43,601 bases of DNA from a marine actinobacterium MedAcidi-G1 (GTDB taxonomy: Bacteria; Actinomycetota; Acidimicrobiia; Acidimicrobiales; MedAcidi-G1): positions 1 to 43,601 of the forward strand of contig JUEM01000014.1 of NCBI GenBank assembly GCA_000817085.1, read 5' to 3'. Each line of letters begins with the position of its first letter. Positions within the stretch are counted from its first letter, which is position 1. This document shows, in pieces, positions 1 through 8,291 of the stretch. The notes below the pieces were generated by a model. It did not search any database. It had not been told where the DNA came from and saw only the letters and a program-made list of their open reading frames with translations. The position numbers and the translations under genes are program-made.

Positions 1-293
1 GCGACTGAAGACTCAATAAACCTATCACTTACAACATTCTTGCCTTGTTCGATTGCAGGCCTCACCACTTCTTCCACATGTTGAGCTCTTGCGGCGGCAA
101 TCATCAAAGCTTCAGCACGATCAGAAAGTCCTTCTCCGTTCGGATCGAGCACCATGTCGCGAAGCTTTTCTCCAAGTTCAGTTCCACCAGGTTCTCTTGT
201 GTATAAGGCACCAAGGTGATCTGCTAAAAGATGCGCCTGAGTTGATTTTCCCGAACCATCTGGTCCTTCTACAGTGATCAAATACCCCGTCAC
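1..293 (-). CDS. tmk: Thymidylate kinase, N-terminal part (cut by window edge)
   Basis: The protein phosphorylates dTMP to dTDP in the cytoplasm for DNA synthesis. The visible 97 residues start at a GTG and show the P-loop GPDGSGKST near residues 10-18, the TREPGGT motif that binds the substrate, and the DRFIESS motif at the window edge; all three are family hallmarks. The rest of the gene lies beyond base 1. The start codon overlaps the stop of the upstream MFS gene by four bases (GTGA), so the two are probably translationally coupled. A topA-to-tmk gene order is familiar in Actinomycetota, which supports the call. Confidence 0.93.
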   Translation of the reverse strand, partial: MTGYLITVEGPDGSGKSTQAHLLADHLGALYTREPGGTELGEKLRDMVLDPNGEGLSDRAEALMIAAARAQHVEEVVRPAIEQGKNVVSDRFIESSV

Positions 294-1708
294 AAGTTTT
301 TCTCCTCATTAGCTTCAGAAAATTTCTTTGTCTCACCAACCCTTAAAGAAACCTTAGATAAAACGCCAGAAGAAAAGACAATTAAAGCAGCAAGCCACAA
401 ACTTATTCTCACACCCGGAACAGCAATTTCTAAACCCGCTATCTCAATATTGCGATCCCATAAAAGGCTTGAAAGCCTGTCCAGGCCATCTTCTACAAGT
501 GGACCAACGACCAACGCTAATAAGACACAGGCCCTTACAAGTAAATAGAAAGTTGCAAAAATACGACCTCTCATATGATCTTCAACATTTTCATGTAAAA
601 GAGTAAATCCAACTACGTATACAACGCCTAAACATACTCCTCCAATAAATAGCATTACCATCGCGAAATGTATTTGACCAGTAGAAACTGTTGCGAATAA
701 TGAAATTCCAGCTCCAAAAAGGACTCTCGTGAATGTTTTTGCCTTATCAATACTGTTCCTAAAAAAGAAAACTAAGAGAACTCCTGCACCTACACCAAAG
801 CCCAATGCTGTTAGCAGAACTCCAAATCCAGATTTTCCTGCCCCCAGTAACTCATCCGTATAAATCACTCCCAGAGGAATAACCATTCCCGCGCCTAACA
901 TTGCTGTCGCTAACCCCGCATTAACAGTCCTGACCACTGGGTTAATAAAAGCAAATTGCCAACCTTCTTTCAATTCTCTAATAGGGCTTAGTAACTGTCT
1001 CTTCACACCCTGATTTTCTGAGTTTCTAACACGAGCATTTTCAGGAAGCTTGATAGATGAAATCAATAATGCGGTCACCAAAAAAGAAACTGCATTAGCG
1101 TAAAAGGCTAAACCCATATCATCAAGTCTGATGTTGTCGGCCCAACTTGAGTCAAACAAGGCAGTCGCTAGACGTCCAAAAAGCGCCATGAGACCTGCAC
1201 CTAAGGGAAATGTCCCATAAGCCGCTACGAGAGAAAGAGAGTTTGCAGTTGTTAAAAATTTTTCAGAAACTAAATTCGGGACGGAGGCTTCTTTCGCTGG
1301 AGACCACAACATAGTTAAGGCCTCGAGTATCAAAGAAGCAACGAAGAGGCCGAGCAAACTATTTACGAAGGGTAAAACAAGCATCACTAACGCTCTTCCG
1401 ATATCGCAAAAAACCATGACCCGTTTACGATCCCAACGGTCAACAAAAACTCCGGCTAAAGGGCCAAAAAAGAAACCCGGTGCGATTCTTGCACCCAAGA
1501 CAAGACTTAATGCTGCACCTTCGTTTCCAGAACCGACTCTTATGGCCAAAATGCTTATAGCTAGTAAACCGAGCCAATCACCAGTTGCAGATATAACTTG
1601 AGCTATCCAAAGTCTAAAAAAGCTAGAAGAATCGAATGCTTTTTCTGCAAAATTATTGATGTGTAGATTCAACCGTCTGTTCTTATTATCTTGTTTTCCA
1701 AGAGTCAT
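290..1708 (-). CDS. MFS transporter (drug-efflux-like, MFS_3/EntS type)
   Basis: A 472-residue membrane protein with about 12 hydrophobic helices. The cytoplasmic loop motif GVFVDRWDRKR at residues 86-96 is the classical major facilitator motif A, preceded by the family-typical RLWIAQVISATGDW segment that begins helix 1. It resembles the MFS_3 or enterobactin-exporter-like group, but the substrate cannot be read from sequence. It sits between topA (46 bases upstream) and tmk (4-base overlap) on the same strand, so it is probably cotranscribed with replication genes. Its conserved position between them may be historical rather than functional. Confidence 0.85.
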   Translation of the reverse strand: MTLGKQDNKNRRLNLHINNFAEKAFDSSSFFRLWIAQVISATGDWLGLLAISILAIRVGSGNEGAALSLVLGARIAPGFFFGPLAGVFVDRWDRKRVMVFCDIGRALVMLVLPFVNSLLGLFVASLILEALTMLWSPAKEASVPNLVSEKFLTTANSLSLVAAYGTFPLGAGLMALFGRLATALFDSSWADNIRLDDMGLAFYANAVSFLVTALLISSIKLPENARVRNSENQGVKRQLLSPIRELKEGWQFAFINPVVRTVNAGLATAMLGAGMVIPLGVIYTDELLGAGKSGFGVLLTALGFGVGAGVLLVFFFRNSIDKAKTFTRVLFGAGISLFATVSTGQIHFAMVMLFIGGVCLGVVYVVGFTLLHENVEDHMRGRIFATFYLLVRACVLLALVVGPLVEDGLDRLSSLLWDRNIEIAGLEIAVPGVRISLWLAALIVFSSGVLSKVSLRVGETKKFSEANEEKNL

Positions 1709-1754
1709 AACGCACCTATCAACACCAAAATTTGTATCTCTTACATATTAGCCA

Positions 1755-4700
1755 TCAAACTTTCGCCCGTCTCTCAGCTAAAAGCTCAACTGCTCTCTCA
1801 TCGGTAATTTCTTCTACTGAATCTCCCAATTGAAGACTGGCGTTGGTAGAACCATCAGTAACATAAGGCCCCCACTGGCCATCTTTTAAAAGAATCGGCT
1901 TTTCTGAGACAGGATCCACACCCAATTCTTTCAGAGGAGGTTTAGCCGCTCTTCGTCCAAACTTTTTCGGTTGGGCAAGTAAATCTAGACACTGCTCCAA
2001 GGAAATTGTCAAAAGCTCCTCTTCAGTGGAAATATTTCTAGTTTCTGAACCTTTTTTCAAATACGGTCCATATGGGCCATTCTGGACAGTTATCTCTTCG
2101 CTATCAGTTGGATCCACTCCGACTGTTCGTGGAAGACTCAGAAGTTGAAGAGCGTCTTCAAAAGTAACTCTCTCTAAAGTCATGGTGTCAAAAAGAGAGG
2201 AAGTTTTAGGTTTAGGCAGTTCTTTTAACTCCTCAAAACGTTCTATCTCTGTAATTACTTGCTCTGTAGTTTCAAATTCTTTTAAGACTTCAAGTAATTC
2301 CTCTAGAACTTTCATTTGTGATTCAGAATTCTTGCTATTTAATATTTCTTTTTTATAACCCGAACTTTCAAAAATTTGATTTAAAAGGTCTGCTGGTGTG
2401 GGACAATCAATAACCAAGATAGATCTACAAAAATTAGTAAATTCTTCAATCCCTTTTGATGCTGCACCTTTTATTTCTAACTTTTCAACCTGCTCTAAAG
2501 CGTCAAAAAGACTAGACCCATTACTTTCTGCGAATGTTTTAGCTTTGTCTAAAGAACTTTTACCTATTCCGCGTTTTGGAGAATTCAACACTCGTAAAAC
2601 TGCATCATCACTTTCCAATGAGTTAGATAACTTTATATATGCAACTGCTGTCTTCATAATTTTTAAATGGTGGGGTAGTCGAAACAATTTTCCTTCACGC
2701 GAAGAGGCCTTCGGCCATTGTGGAAAACGCCCTAGGGAAACGTAGGGGCCAAACCTTCCTTGCTTCGCAACAATAGGTAGTCCTGTTTCTGGATCAGTCC
2801 CTAATTCTCTATCAGGTGGTGCATTTATATATTCAAGTGCTTTGTCCACAGTTAATTGGTCAAGCGGTAAATCTTCTGGAACCCCAGCAGTGTCATCGCG
2901 GCACTCGACATAGGGTGATCTCGCATATCGCGCAAAAACAGACTCTCCATCTGAAGTTTTTCCTAATGGCACACCGCAGACAGCCCTTGGATCAATTTCA
3001 TCTTCTCTTTCAACTACTTTGGTATGTAGTCCTATATCCCCATCAAGTCCGTCAAAATAAAAAGCTTGAAGATAGGCATTTTTTTCCCACATGCCATTTG
3101 AAATATCATCAAGTGCCACTTCCATTTCAGCTGTAAATTTGTAATCAACTAATTTAGGAAAATGCGCTTCTAATAACTGTGTTACTGCAAAACCTTTTAC
3201 GGTGGGGATTAAAGCCGTTCCTTTTTTCCAGGCGTAACCTCGCTGAATAATTCTTCCAAGAATAGCTGCGTAAGTACTTGGTCTTCCAATACCTTCTTCC
3301 TCTAGTCTTTTGACTAATGAAGCTTCTGTATATCTAGCTGGTGGTTTTGTAACATGTCCCTCTGGGGTCGAAGCCATGACACTTACTTTCTGACCAACCT
3401 TAACTTCAGGTAAAACCTGATCTTCTCCAGATGAATTTTCCTCACCAGTTTCGTCGTCATCTACATCTTCGATATAAACCTGACGAAAACCTTGATGATT
3501 TATAACTGTGCCTGATAAGGAAAAAATTAAGGATTTTTCTTTATTGCTTTTTTCTTCAGTTACTGAACCTTCAAGTTTTACACTTACTGTCTCACCGGTT
3601 GCATCTGTCATCTGTGAAGCAATCGTTCTTTGCCAAATCATTTCATAAATCAGGTATTCATCTTTAGATAATTCTTTAGAAAGATCTTCAGGTGATTTGA
3701 AGTTTTCTCCTGCGGGACGAATAGCTTCATGGGCCTCCTGAGCATTACGAGTTTTGTTCTTATATAAACGGGCCTCATCAGGTAAATAATTAGACCCATA
3801 AGAACTTTCTATAGTCCTACGCGCCGCTGAAAGTGCAGTGTCCGAAAGGGTTGTACTATCGGTTCTCATATAAGTTATATGACCATTTTGATAAAGACTC
3901 TGAGCTATGCCCATGGCTCGACTTGCAGAGAAACGAAGTTTTCTTCCAGCTTCTTGTTGGAAAGTAGATGTCGTAAATGGTGATGCCGGACGCCTTCGAT
4001 ACGGTCTCGGTTCAACTGATCCAACTTTTAGAACTTTTTGTTTTAATAGCGATGACAAGCTATTCGCAGAATCTTCATCGAGAACACTTACTGAATCAGA
4101 ATTCCAATTTCCTTTTTCATTAAAGTCTTTTCCGGTTGCTATACGCAAACCATCGATTTCTAACAAACGAGCTGAAAAAGATTCGTCGGTCTCTGTGTTT
4201 GCATCAATTTTCAATCCCCAATAATCAGCTGTTATAAATTTCATTCGTTCGCGTTCACGCTCAATAACAAGTCGTGTAGCGGGGCTTTGCACTCTCCCTG
4301 CTGATGCGCCTCCTCCAACTTTTGTTCGCGTAATATTAGAAAGTTCAAACCCATAAATTCGATCCAGTATCCTTCGCGTCTCCTGCGCCTCAACAAGATC
4401 TTTACCTAAATCACGTGTATTTTTTAAAGCTTCAGTAATCGCTTCTTTGGTAATTTCATTAAAAACCATTCTCTTAACTGGTACTGAGGGCTTCAAAACT
4501 TCAAGTAGATGCCAGGCAATAGCTTCACCTTCGCGATCTTCATCAGTTGCAAGAAAAAGCTCGTCAACTTTTTTTAGAGCTTTTTTTAACTGAGATACTT
4601 GTTTTTTACTATTTGGACTTATCTCATAAAGAGGCTCGAAATTGTGGCATACATCGATTCCTAGTTTTCCGAAACACTCCTTTTTATCTTCCGGTACATC

Positions 4701-4844
4701 TTTAGGGCTAATCAAATCTCGTATATGCCCCACAGAAGAGTCGACTATGTATCCATCACCTAAGTACTTTTCAATGGTTTTTGCTTTTGCTGGAGATTCA
4801 ACAATTACTAATGCTGTCACGTCTTCTACTTTGTTCACACTCAA
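1755..4844 (-). CDS. topA: DNA topoisomerase I with a UvrD/PcrA 2B-like insertion in the C-terminal region
   Basis: Type IA topoisomerase that relaxes negative supercoils. The Toprim domain is at residues 11-130 (ALVIVESPAKAKTI; acidic DEDREGE at 101-107). The catalytic tyrosine is Y325 in ITYMRTDS. The C-terminus has no zinc-finger cysteines and instead carries actinobacterial-type repeats (GRFGPYVSLG at 696-705; NGPYGPYLKKG near 922-932; DGQWGPYVTDG near 988-998). Between GRFGPYVSLG and the expected continuation PKPKTSSLFDTMTLE (from about 877) lie some 170 extra residues (bases about 2217-2729). These contain a VLNSPKRGIGKSSLDKA stretch, FAESNGSSLFDALEQV, and then an all-helical segment, as in the 2B subdomain of PcrA/UvrD. 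No helicase motor motif (Walker A or B) accompanies it. The start is non-ATG (TTG at 4844, or GTG two codons later). nhaA lies 24 bases upstream. Confidence 0.95.
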   Translation of the reverse strand: MSVNKVEDVTALVIVESPAKAKTIEKYLGDGYIVDSSVGHIRDLISPKDVPEDKKECFGKLGIDVCHNFEPLYEISPNSKKQVSQLKKALKKVDELFLATDEDREGEAIAWHLLEVLKPSVPVKRMVFNEITKEAITEALKNTRDLGKDLVEAQETRRILDRIYGFELSNITRTKVGGGASAGRVQSPATRLVIERERERMKFITADYWGLKIDANTETDESFSARLLEIDGLRIATGKDFNEKGNWNSDSVSVLDEDSANSLSSLLKQKVLKVGSVEPRPYRRRPASPFTTSTFQQEAGRKLRFSASRAMGIAQSLYQNGHITYMRTDSTTLSDTALSAARRTIESSYGSNYLPDEARLYKNKTRNAQEAHEAIRPAGENFKSPEDLSKELSKDEYLIYEMIWQRTIASQMTDATGETVSVKLEGSVTEEKSNKEKSLIFSLSGTVINHQGFRQVYIEDVDDDETGEENSSGEDQVLPEVKVGQKVSVMASTPEGHVTKPPARYTEASLVKRLEEEGIGRPSTYAAILGRIIQRGYAWKKGTALIPTVKGFAVTQLLEAHFPKLVDYKFTAEMEVALDDISNGMWEKNAYLQAFYFDGLDGDIGLHTKVVEREDEIDPRAVCGVPLGKTSDGESVFARYARSPYVECRDDTAGVPEDLPLDQLTVDKALEYINAPPDRELGTDPETGLPIVAKQGRFGPYVSLGRFPQWPKASSREGKLFRLPHHLKIMKTAVAYIKLSNSLESDDAVLRVLNSPKRGIGKSSLDKAKTFAESNGSSLFDALEQVEKLEIKGAASKGIEEFTNFCRSILVIDCPTPADLLNQIFESSGYKKEILNSKNSESQMKVLEELLEVLKEFETTEQVITEIERFEELKELPKPKTSSLFDTMTLERVTFEDALQLLSLPRTVGVDPTDSEEITVQNGPYGPYLKKGSETRNISTEEELLTISLEQCLDLLAQPKKFGRRAAKPPLKELGVDPVSEKPILLKDGQWGPYVTDGSTNASLQLGDSVEEITDERAVELLAERRAKV

Positions 4845-4868
4845 ACACTGGTTGTCAAGTACTCCCAG

Positions 4869-6254
4869 TTAATTAATTTGAGCAACTTCTTTATTTTCCT
4901 CAAAAAAACTAGCGTCTTGTTCAACCACTTTGACACTTCGTAAAAAGAATATTCCTATGATTGCAGCTAACGCAGAAGCTAGAAGAATCCCTACTTTAGA
5001 TTCGTCTTGCAAAATATTATTATCATAAGCAAGAGCTGTCATAAACATAGAAACAGTAAAACCTATTCCTGAAATCGCAGAAATGCCCAATACATGGCGG
5101 AAATTTGAACCATTAGGCAATTTAGATACTCGTAACTTAATTGCTAGAAAAGTAAACAATGAAACTCCAACTATTTTTCCAACAACTAACCCGGCCACAA
5201 CTCCTCTCGTAACACTGGAAGAGGCTGCGTCTGACAGAGAGTCTGAACTTATTTCAACACCAGCATTTGCCAAAGCGAAAATAGGAACAATTATGAAACC
5301 TGTGAGTGGGTGAAGTAAATTTTCAAACCTTTCTGTAGTCGGCACCGATGCGTTGAGATGAAAAGTAGCTTTTCGTAGACCGGAAAAGTCAGTCTGTGCT
5401 TCCATAGCAGGCTGAACTGCTTCAGAAACTGTATTTTTGTCACTGATAAGAGCTGTAGCTGGAGTTAATAGTCCCATAATTACACCAGCGATCGTGGCGT
5501 GAACTCCAGATTGAAAAAGTGAATACCAAAGTAATATTCCCAGGGCAATATATATAGGGGTGTACCTGACATTTAATTTCTTTAAAACAATTACTCCCAA
5601 AACTGTTAAGGCGGATACATAAAGCCACTCAGAAGCAAGATCTTCAGTGTAAAAAAAAGCAATTACTAAAATTCCGCCAATATCATCGACTATTGCCAGA
5701 GTTAATAAAAAAACTTTCATTACGCTCGGAACTCTCGGTCCTAAAAGTGAGACCACGCCGATAGCGAAAGCAATATCTGTTGCCATAGGTATACCCCATC
5801 CATCTGATGCTTCGCCCGATGAATTAAAAGCAAAAAATATTACTGCAGGTACAACCATCCCTCCGACAGCAGCTATCAATGGCAATAAAGCGTCTCGTAA
5901 TTTTTTTAAGTGTCCCGTAACCATTTCACGTTTAATCTCAAGGCCAACAACAAAAAAGAAAAGAACCATTAATACATCATTTACGAACTGGCCCAATGTG
6001 ATGGGATGTCCATGATGGTCTAACGAAATTGAATCTCCCAAGGAAACTCTAATTTCGGTATCCCAAAGATCGTTATAACTACCTGACCACGGTGAATTAG
6101 CCCAGATAAGAGCAATTAATGCAGCTACAACTAACAAGATTCCACTTGAAGCCTCGATTCCCAAAAAATTCCGGACAGGAAGCCCTACGCTCTTGGCTAA
6201 GCGCCGATTACTACCAAGCCATGTATTTTCAGAAATTATTTTTCTACTAACCAT
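4869..6254 (-). CDS. nhaA: Na+/H+ antiporter NhaA
   Basis: Electrogenic exchanger of the cytoplasmic membrane that expels Na+ using the proton gradient, as expected for a marine cell. At 461 residues it is slightly longer than the E. coli protein. The essential acidic residues are visible: MATDIAFAIG (D160, equivalent to E. coli D133) and LAIVDDIGG (D190-D191, equivalent to D163-D164). The FFVVGLEIKREMV segment near residue 100 and about 12 hydrophobic segments agree. The ATG at 6254 has AGGA just upstream. It lies immediately upstream of topA (24 bases) and may head that operon. Confidence 0.95.
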   Translation of the reverse strand: MVSRKIISENTWLGSNRRLAKSVGLPVRNFLGIEASSGILLVVAALIALIWANSPWSGSYNDLWDTEIRVSLGDSISLDHHGHPITLGQFVNDVLMVLFFFVVGLEIKREMVTGHLKKLRDALLPLIAAVGGMVVPAVIFFAFNSSGEASDGWGIPMATDIAFAIGVVSLLGPRVPSVMKVFLLTLAIVDDIGGILVIAFFYTEDLASEWLYVSALTVLGVIVLKKLNVRYTPIYIALGILLWYSLFQSGVHATIAGVIMGLLTPATALISDKNTVSEAVQPAMEAQTDFSGLRKATFHLNASVPTTERFENLLHPLTGFIIVPIFALANAGVEISSDSLSDAASSSVTRGVVAGLVVGKIVGVSLFTFLAIKLRVSKLPNGSNFRHVLGISAISGIGFTVSMFMTALAYDNNILQDESKVGILLASALAAIIGIFFLRSVKVVEQDASFFEENKEVAQIN

Positions 6255-6340
6255 AGTTTTCCTAAAAACTTAGAAATTGACGCCATTGTTTAAAGCACAA
6301 ACAATCTGACACTCAACCTATTTTACTCCAACCTTTACAA

Positions 6341-6778
6341 TTAAGAATTGTTACTGTTCGAACTATTAATAGTCATATGAACTACCGTGCCGTCTGGCCC
6401 AGACTTTATCTCTAGCCCATCTGACATTTCGCGCATTATAGATAGACCTAAACCTCTTTCGTGTTGTAAACGTTCAGGGCTTTCTGTTGGGGGTAAATCT
6501 GGGATCGAATCAACCTCGAAACCAGTTGCCTTGTCTCTAACTTCAACTTCGACCGCTAAGTCAGTCAATTTACATAAAACAGTGAGTCTTTCTGAAATAG
6601 AATTTTTTTCTTGTGCACGAATCGCATTTGTGAGGGCTTCTGAGATGACAAGCCGCAAATCTGCAATACGAGCTGTACTTAATTCAGGATTTGTGGCTGC
6701 CAAAGAACCAACCACTGCTCGCACTAATTGGACATAATCAACTCGCACAGGAATGCTTATTTCAATTTCATCAGTCAC
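6341..6778 (-). CDS. Anti-sigma factor serine kinase (RsbW/SpoIIAB-like ATPase)
   Basis: A 145-residue GHKL-type ATPase domain. The N box is SEALTNAI (E48, N51), and the G2-like box RGLGLSIM lies at 108-115. Such proteins bind a sigma factor when the STAS partner is phosphorylated and release it when the partner is dephosphorylated. The gene starts at a GTG and follows the STAS antagonist gene by 13 bases on the same strand, so the two form a partner-switching pair. No sigma gene is in the operon; the nearest sigma-70 gene is at 8292-9230 on the same strand. The target is therefore unknown. Confidence 0.85.
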   Translation of the reverse strand: MTDEIEISIPVRVDYVQLVRAVVGSLAATNPELSTARIADLRLVISEALTNAIRAQEKNSISERLTVLCKLTDLAVEVEVRDKATGFEVDSIPDLPPTESPERLQHERGLGLSIMREMSDGLEIKSGPDGTVVHMTINSSNSNNS

Positions 6779-6791
6779 TTTAAATCTCTAA

Positions 6792-7124
6792 CTAACCTGA
6801 AAAAGTTTCACGAACAGAGTCCATACAGAAAATCTTATCTAACTCACAAAGTCTAAAGACTTTTTGCAATTCGTCGTCTATGCCTGTTAAAAACAAATCT
6901 CCTTGATTTGAACGCACACGTCTAAGCCCACCGATAATTGAACCTAGACCGGAAGAATCTATAAAATGAACTCCTGAAAAGTCAATAACTATAAAAATAT
7001 TTCCTTTAGCCACCTCTTGTACAATTGATTGTCGAAGTACCGGCGCACCTGCCATATCTAATTCACCAATAAGGTCAAGAAACACATTTTTTCCTTTTTC
7101 AGAACGGTGGATTTCAAGATTCAT
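6792..7124 (-). CDS. Anti-anti-sigma factor, STAS domain (RsbV/SpoIIAA-like)
   Basis: A 110-residue STAS domain. The phosphorylation loop FIDSSGLGSI at residues 54-63 carries the conserved serines S57/S58 that the cognate kinase modifies. It should compete with a sigma factor for the kinase encoded immediately downstream. The ATG at 7124 is preceded by a good ribosome-binding site (GGAG about 6 bases away). It diverges from the HAD phosphatase gene across about 100 bases, which must hold both promoters. Confidence 0.88.
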   Translation of the reverse strand: MNLEIHRSEKGKNVFLDLIGELDMAGAPVLRQSIVQEVAKGNIFIVIDFSGVHFIDSSGLGSIIGGLRRVRSNQGDLFLTGIDDELQKVFRLCELDKIFCMDSVRETFSG

Positions 7125-7224
7125 ATAGCTCCAATAAATACTTCCCTTTAATACGTTAGGGCTCTGGTGGTGGTTTTATTTATATCGCTTTCATAATTCC
7201 TTATCTTGGATCTAAGATTATTAT

Positions 7225-8004
7225 GTGGAAGCTGCTTTTTTTGACTTAGATAAAACAGTTATAGCCAAGACTTCAATTATTGCATATGCCCCTGCTTTGC
7301 GGAAAAACGGTTATTTAAGCCTCCCAATGGCTGTTAGAACTGCATGGGGACATTTATTATTTAAATTTTTTGGAGCTGATGAAGAGACTCTTGATAAAGC
7401 AAGGAAAACAGCTCTTCGCTTAGCAACCGGTATGAACCAAAAAGCGATGAAGAGACTCGTAAGAGATAATTTAACCGAAGTAATTGAACCAATCGTTTAC
7501 GATGACGCAATCGACTTGATAGAGGAACATAAGCTAAAGGGGCACCTATTAGTACTTATTTCTGCCAGTCCAACAGAAATAGTTGAACCATTAGCTGAGC
7601 ATTTAGGTATTAATGAATTTATAGCTACCACACCTGTAGTTGACTCTGAAGGTCGTTATACGGGTGAAGTAGAATTTTATGCTGCTGGGGCAAATAAAGC
7701 AGAAGCTATAATCGATCTGTCTTTAGAAAAGAACATTTCTCTGCAAAATTCTTGGGCATATTCTGATTCCTCAACAGATCTTCCGATGTTGGAGCTGGTT
7801 GGAAATCCAGTAGCTGTTAACCCAGATAGAGAACTTAGGAAACAGGCAGAAGAAAGAAACTGGCCAGTATTAGAGTTCGTGCGACCAATCGCTTTAGGAG
7901 ATCGTGTTCCTCTAAACCGCAAATGGATTGCAGTAACAGTTTTAACTTTTCTTTTGGGAACAGGGTTAGTGAAAACTATTAAACGTTTACGTTCAACTAA
8001 CTAA
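7225..8004 (+). CDS. HAD-IB family phosphatase with C-terminal membrane anchor
   Basis: A haloacid-dehalogenase superfamily hydrolase of the SerB/CicA-like IB type. Motif I is FFDLDKT (nucleophile D7, acid/base D9), motif II is S113 in LISAS, motif III is K158, and motif IV is YSDSSTDLPML (D181, D185). The helical cap occupies about residues 20-95. After the HAD fold a hydrophobic segment at about 234-250, followed by basic KTIKRLR, suggests a C-terminal membrane tail. The start is GTG at 7225, two residues before the catalytic strand, which is normal for the family. The substrate is not evident; a phosphomonoester is inferred. Confidence 0.87.
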   Translation: MEAAFFDLDKTVIAKTSIIAYAPALRKNGYLSLPMAVRTAWGHLLFKFFGADEETLDKARKTALRLATGMNQKAMKRLVRDNLTEVIEPIVYDDAIDLIEEHKLKGHLLVLISASPTEIVEPLAEHLGINEFIATTPVVDSEGRYTGEVEFYAAGANKAEAIIDLSLEKNISLQNSWAYSDSSTDLPMLELVGNPVAVNPDRELRKQAEERNWPVLEFVRPIALGDRVPLNRKWIAVTVLTFLLGTGLVKTIKRLRSTN

Positions 8005-8075
8005 ATAGAACGAACCTTACGGACTGCCGCTGAAATAAGTGCTCCTAATCCTAAAAGCATCAAAAACTTCTTCAT
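8001..8075 (-). CDS. Possible 24-residue hydrophobic peptide
   Basis: A short ORF starting at ATG 8075 encodes MKKFLMLLGLGALISAAVRK followed by VRSI. It looks like a single membrane-spanning helix with basic ends. Its stop overlaps the stop of the HAD gene in a tail-to-tail arrangement. No convincing ribosome-binding site precedes it, so it may be chance. It is the only coding-like signal in the stretch between the HAD gene and selC. Confidence 0.25.
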   Translation of the reverse strand: MKKFLMLLGLGALISAAVRKVRSI

Positions 8076-8187
8076 AAAAGAATGATACGTGAATATAGGG
8101 AGTAATTACATAGGCAAAGAACTAAATTATTTTACAATTTTCAGCGAATACATAGTATTTAATCTCTGACACAATACGGTCATCTGT

Positions 8188-8283
8188 GGAGGTGTCCGAG
8201 TACCTGGTGGGCTCCCCCGCCTTCAAAGCGGGCGGGACAGGCGATCCCTGTCCGGCGGGTTCGATTCCCGTCCACCTCCGCCA
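8188..8283 (+). tRNA. selC: tRNA-Sec (anticodon TCA)
   Basis: A 96-base gene with encoded CCA. The acceptor is GGAGGTG/CACCTCC plus an eighth position (T/C mismatch). The D stem is long, with a CTGGT loop. The anticodon stem CCCGC/GCGGG encloses CTTCAAA with anticodon TCA at 8223-8225. The long variable arm has a perfect 7-bp stem (GGACAGG/CCTGTCC). The T arm is GCGGG-TTCGATT-CCCGT and the discriminator is G73. The extended acceptor, UCA anticodon and long extra arm are diagnostic of selenocysteine tRNA and follow the E. coli selC layout closely. It is convergent with the sigma factor gene 8 bases away. No selA, selB or selD is in the window. Confidence 0.96.
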
Positions 8284-8291
8284 GTTTATTA

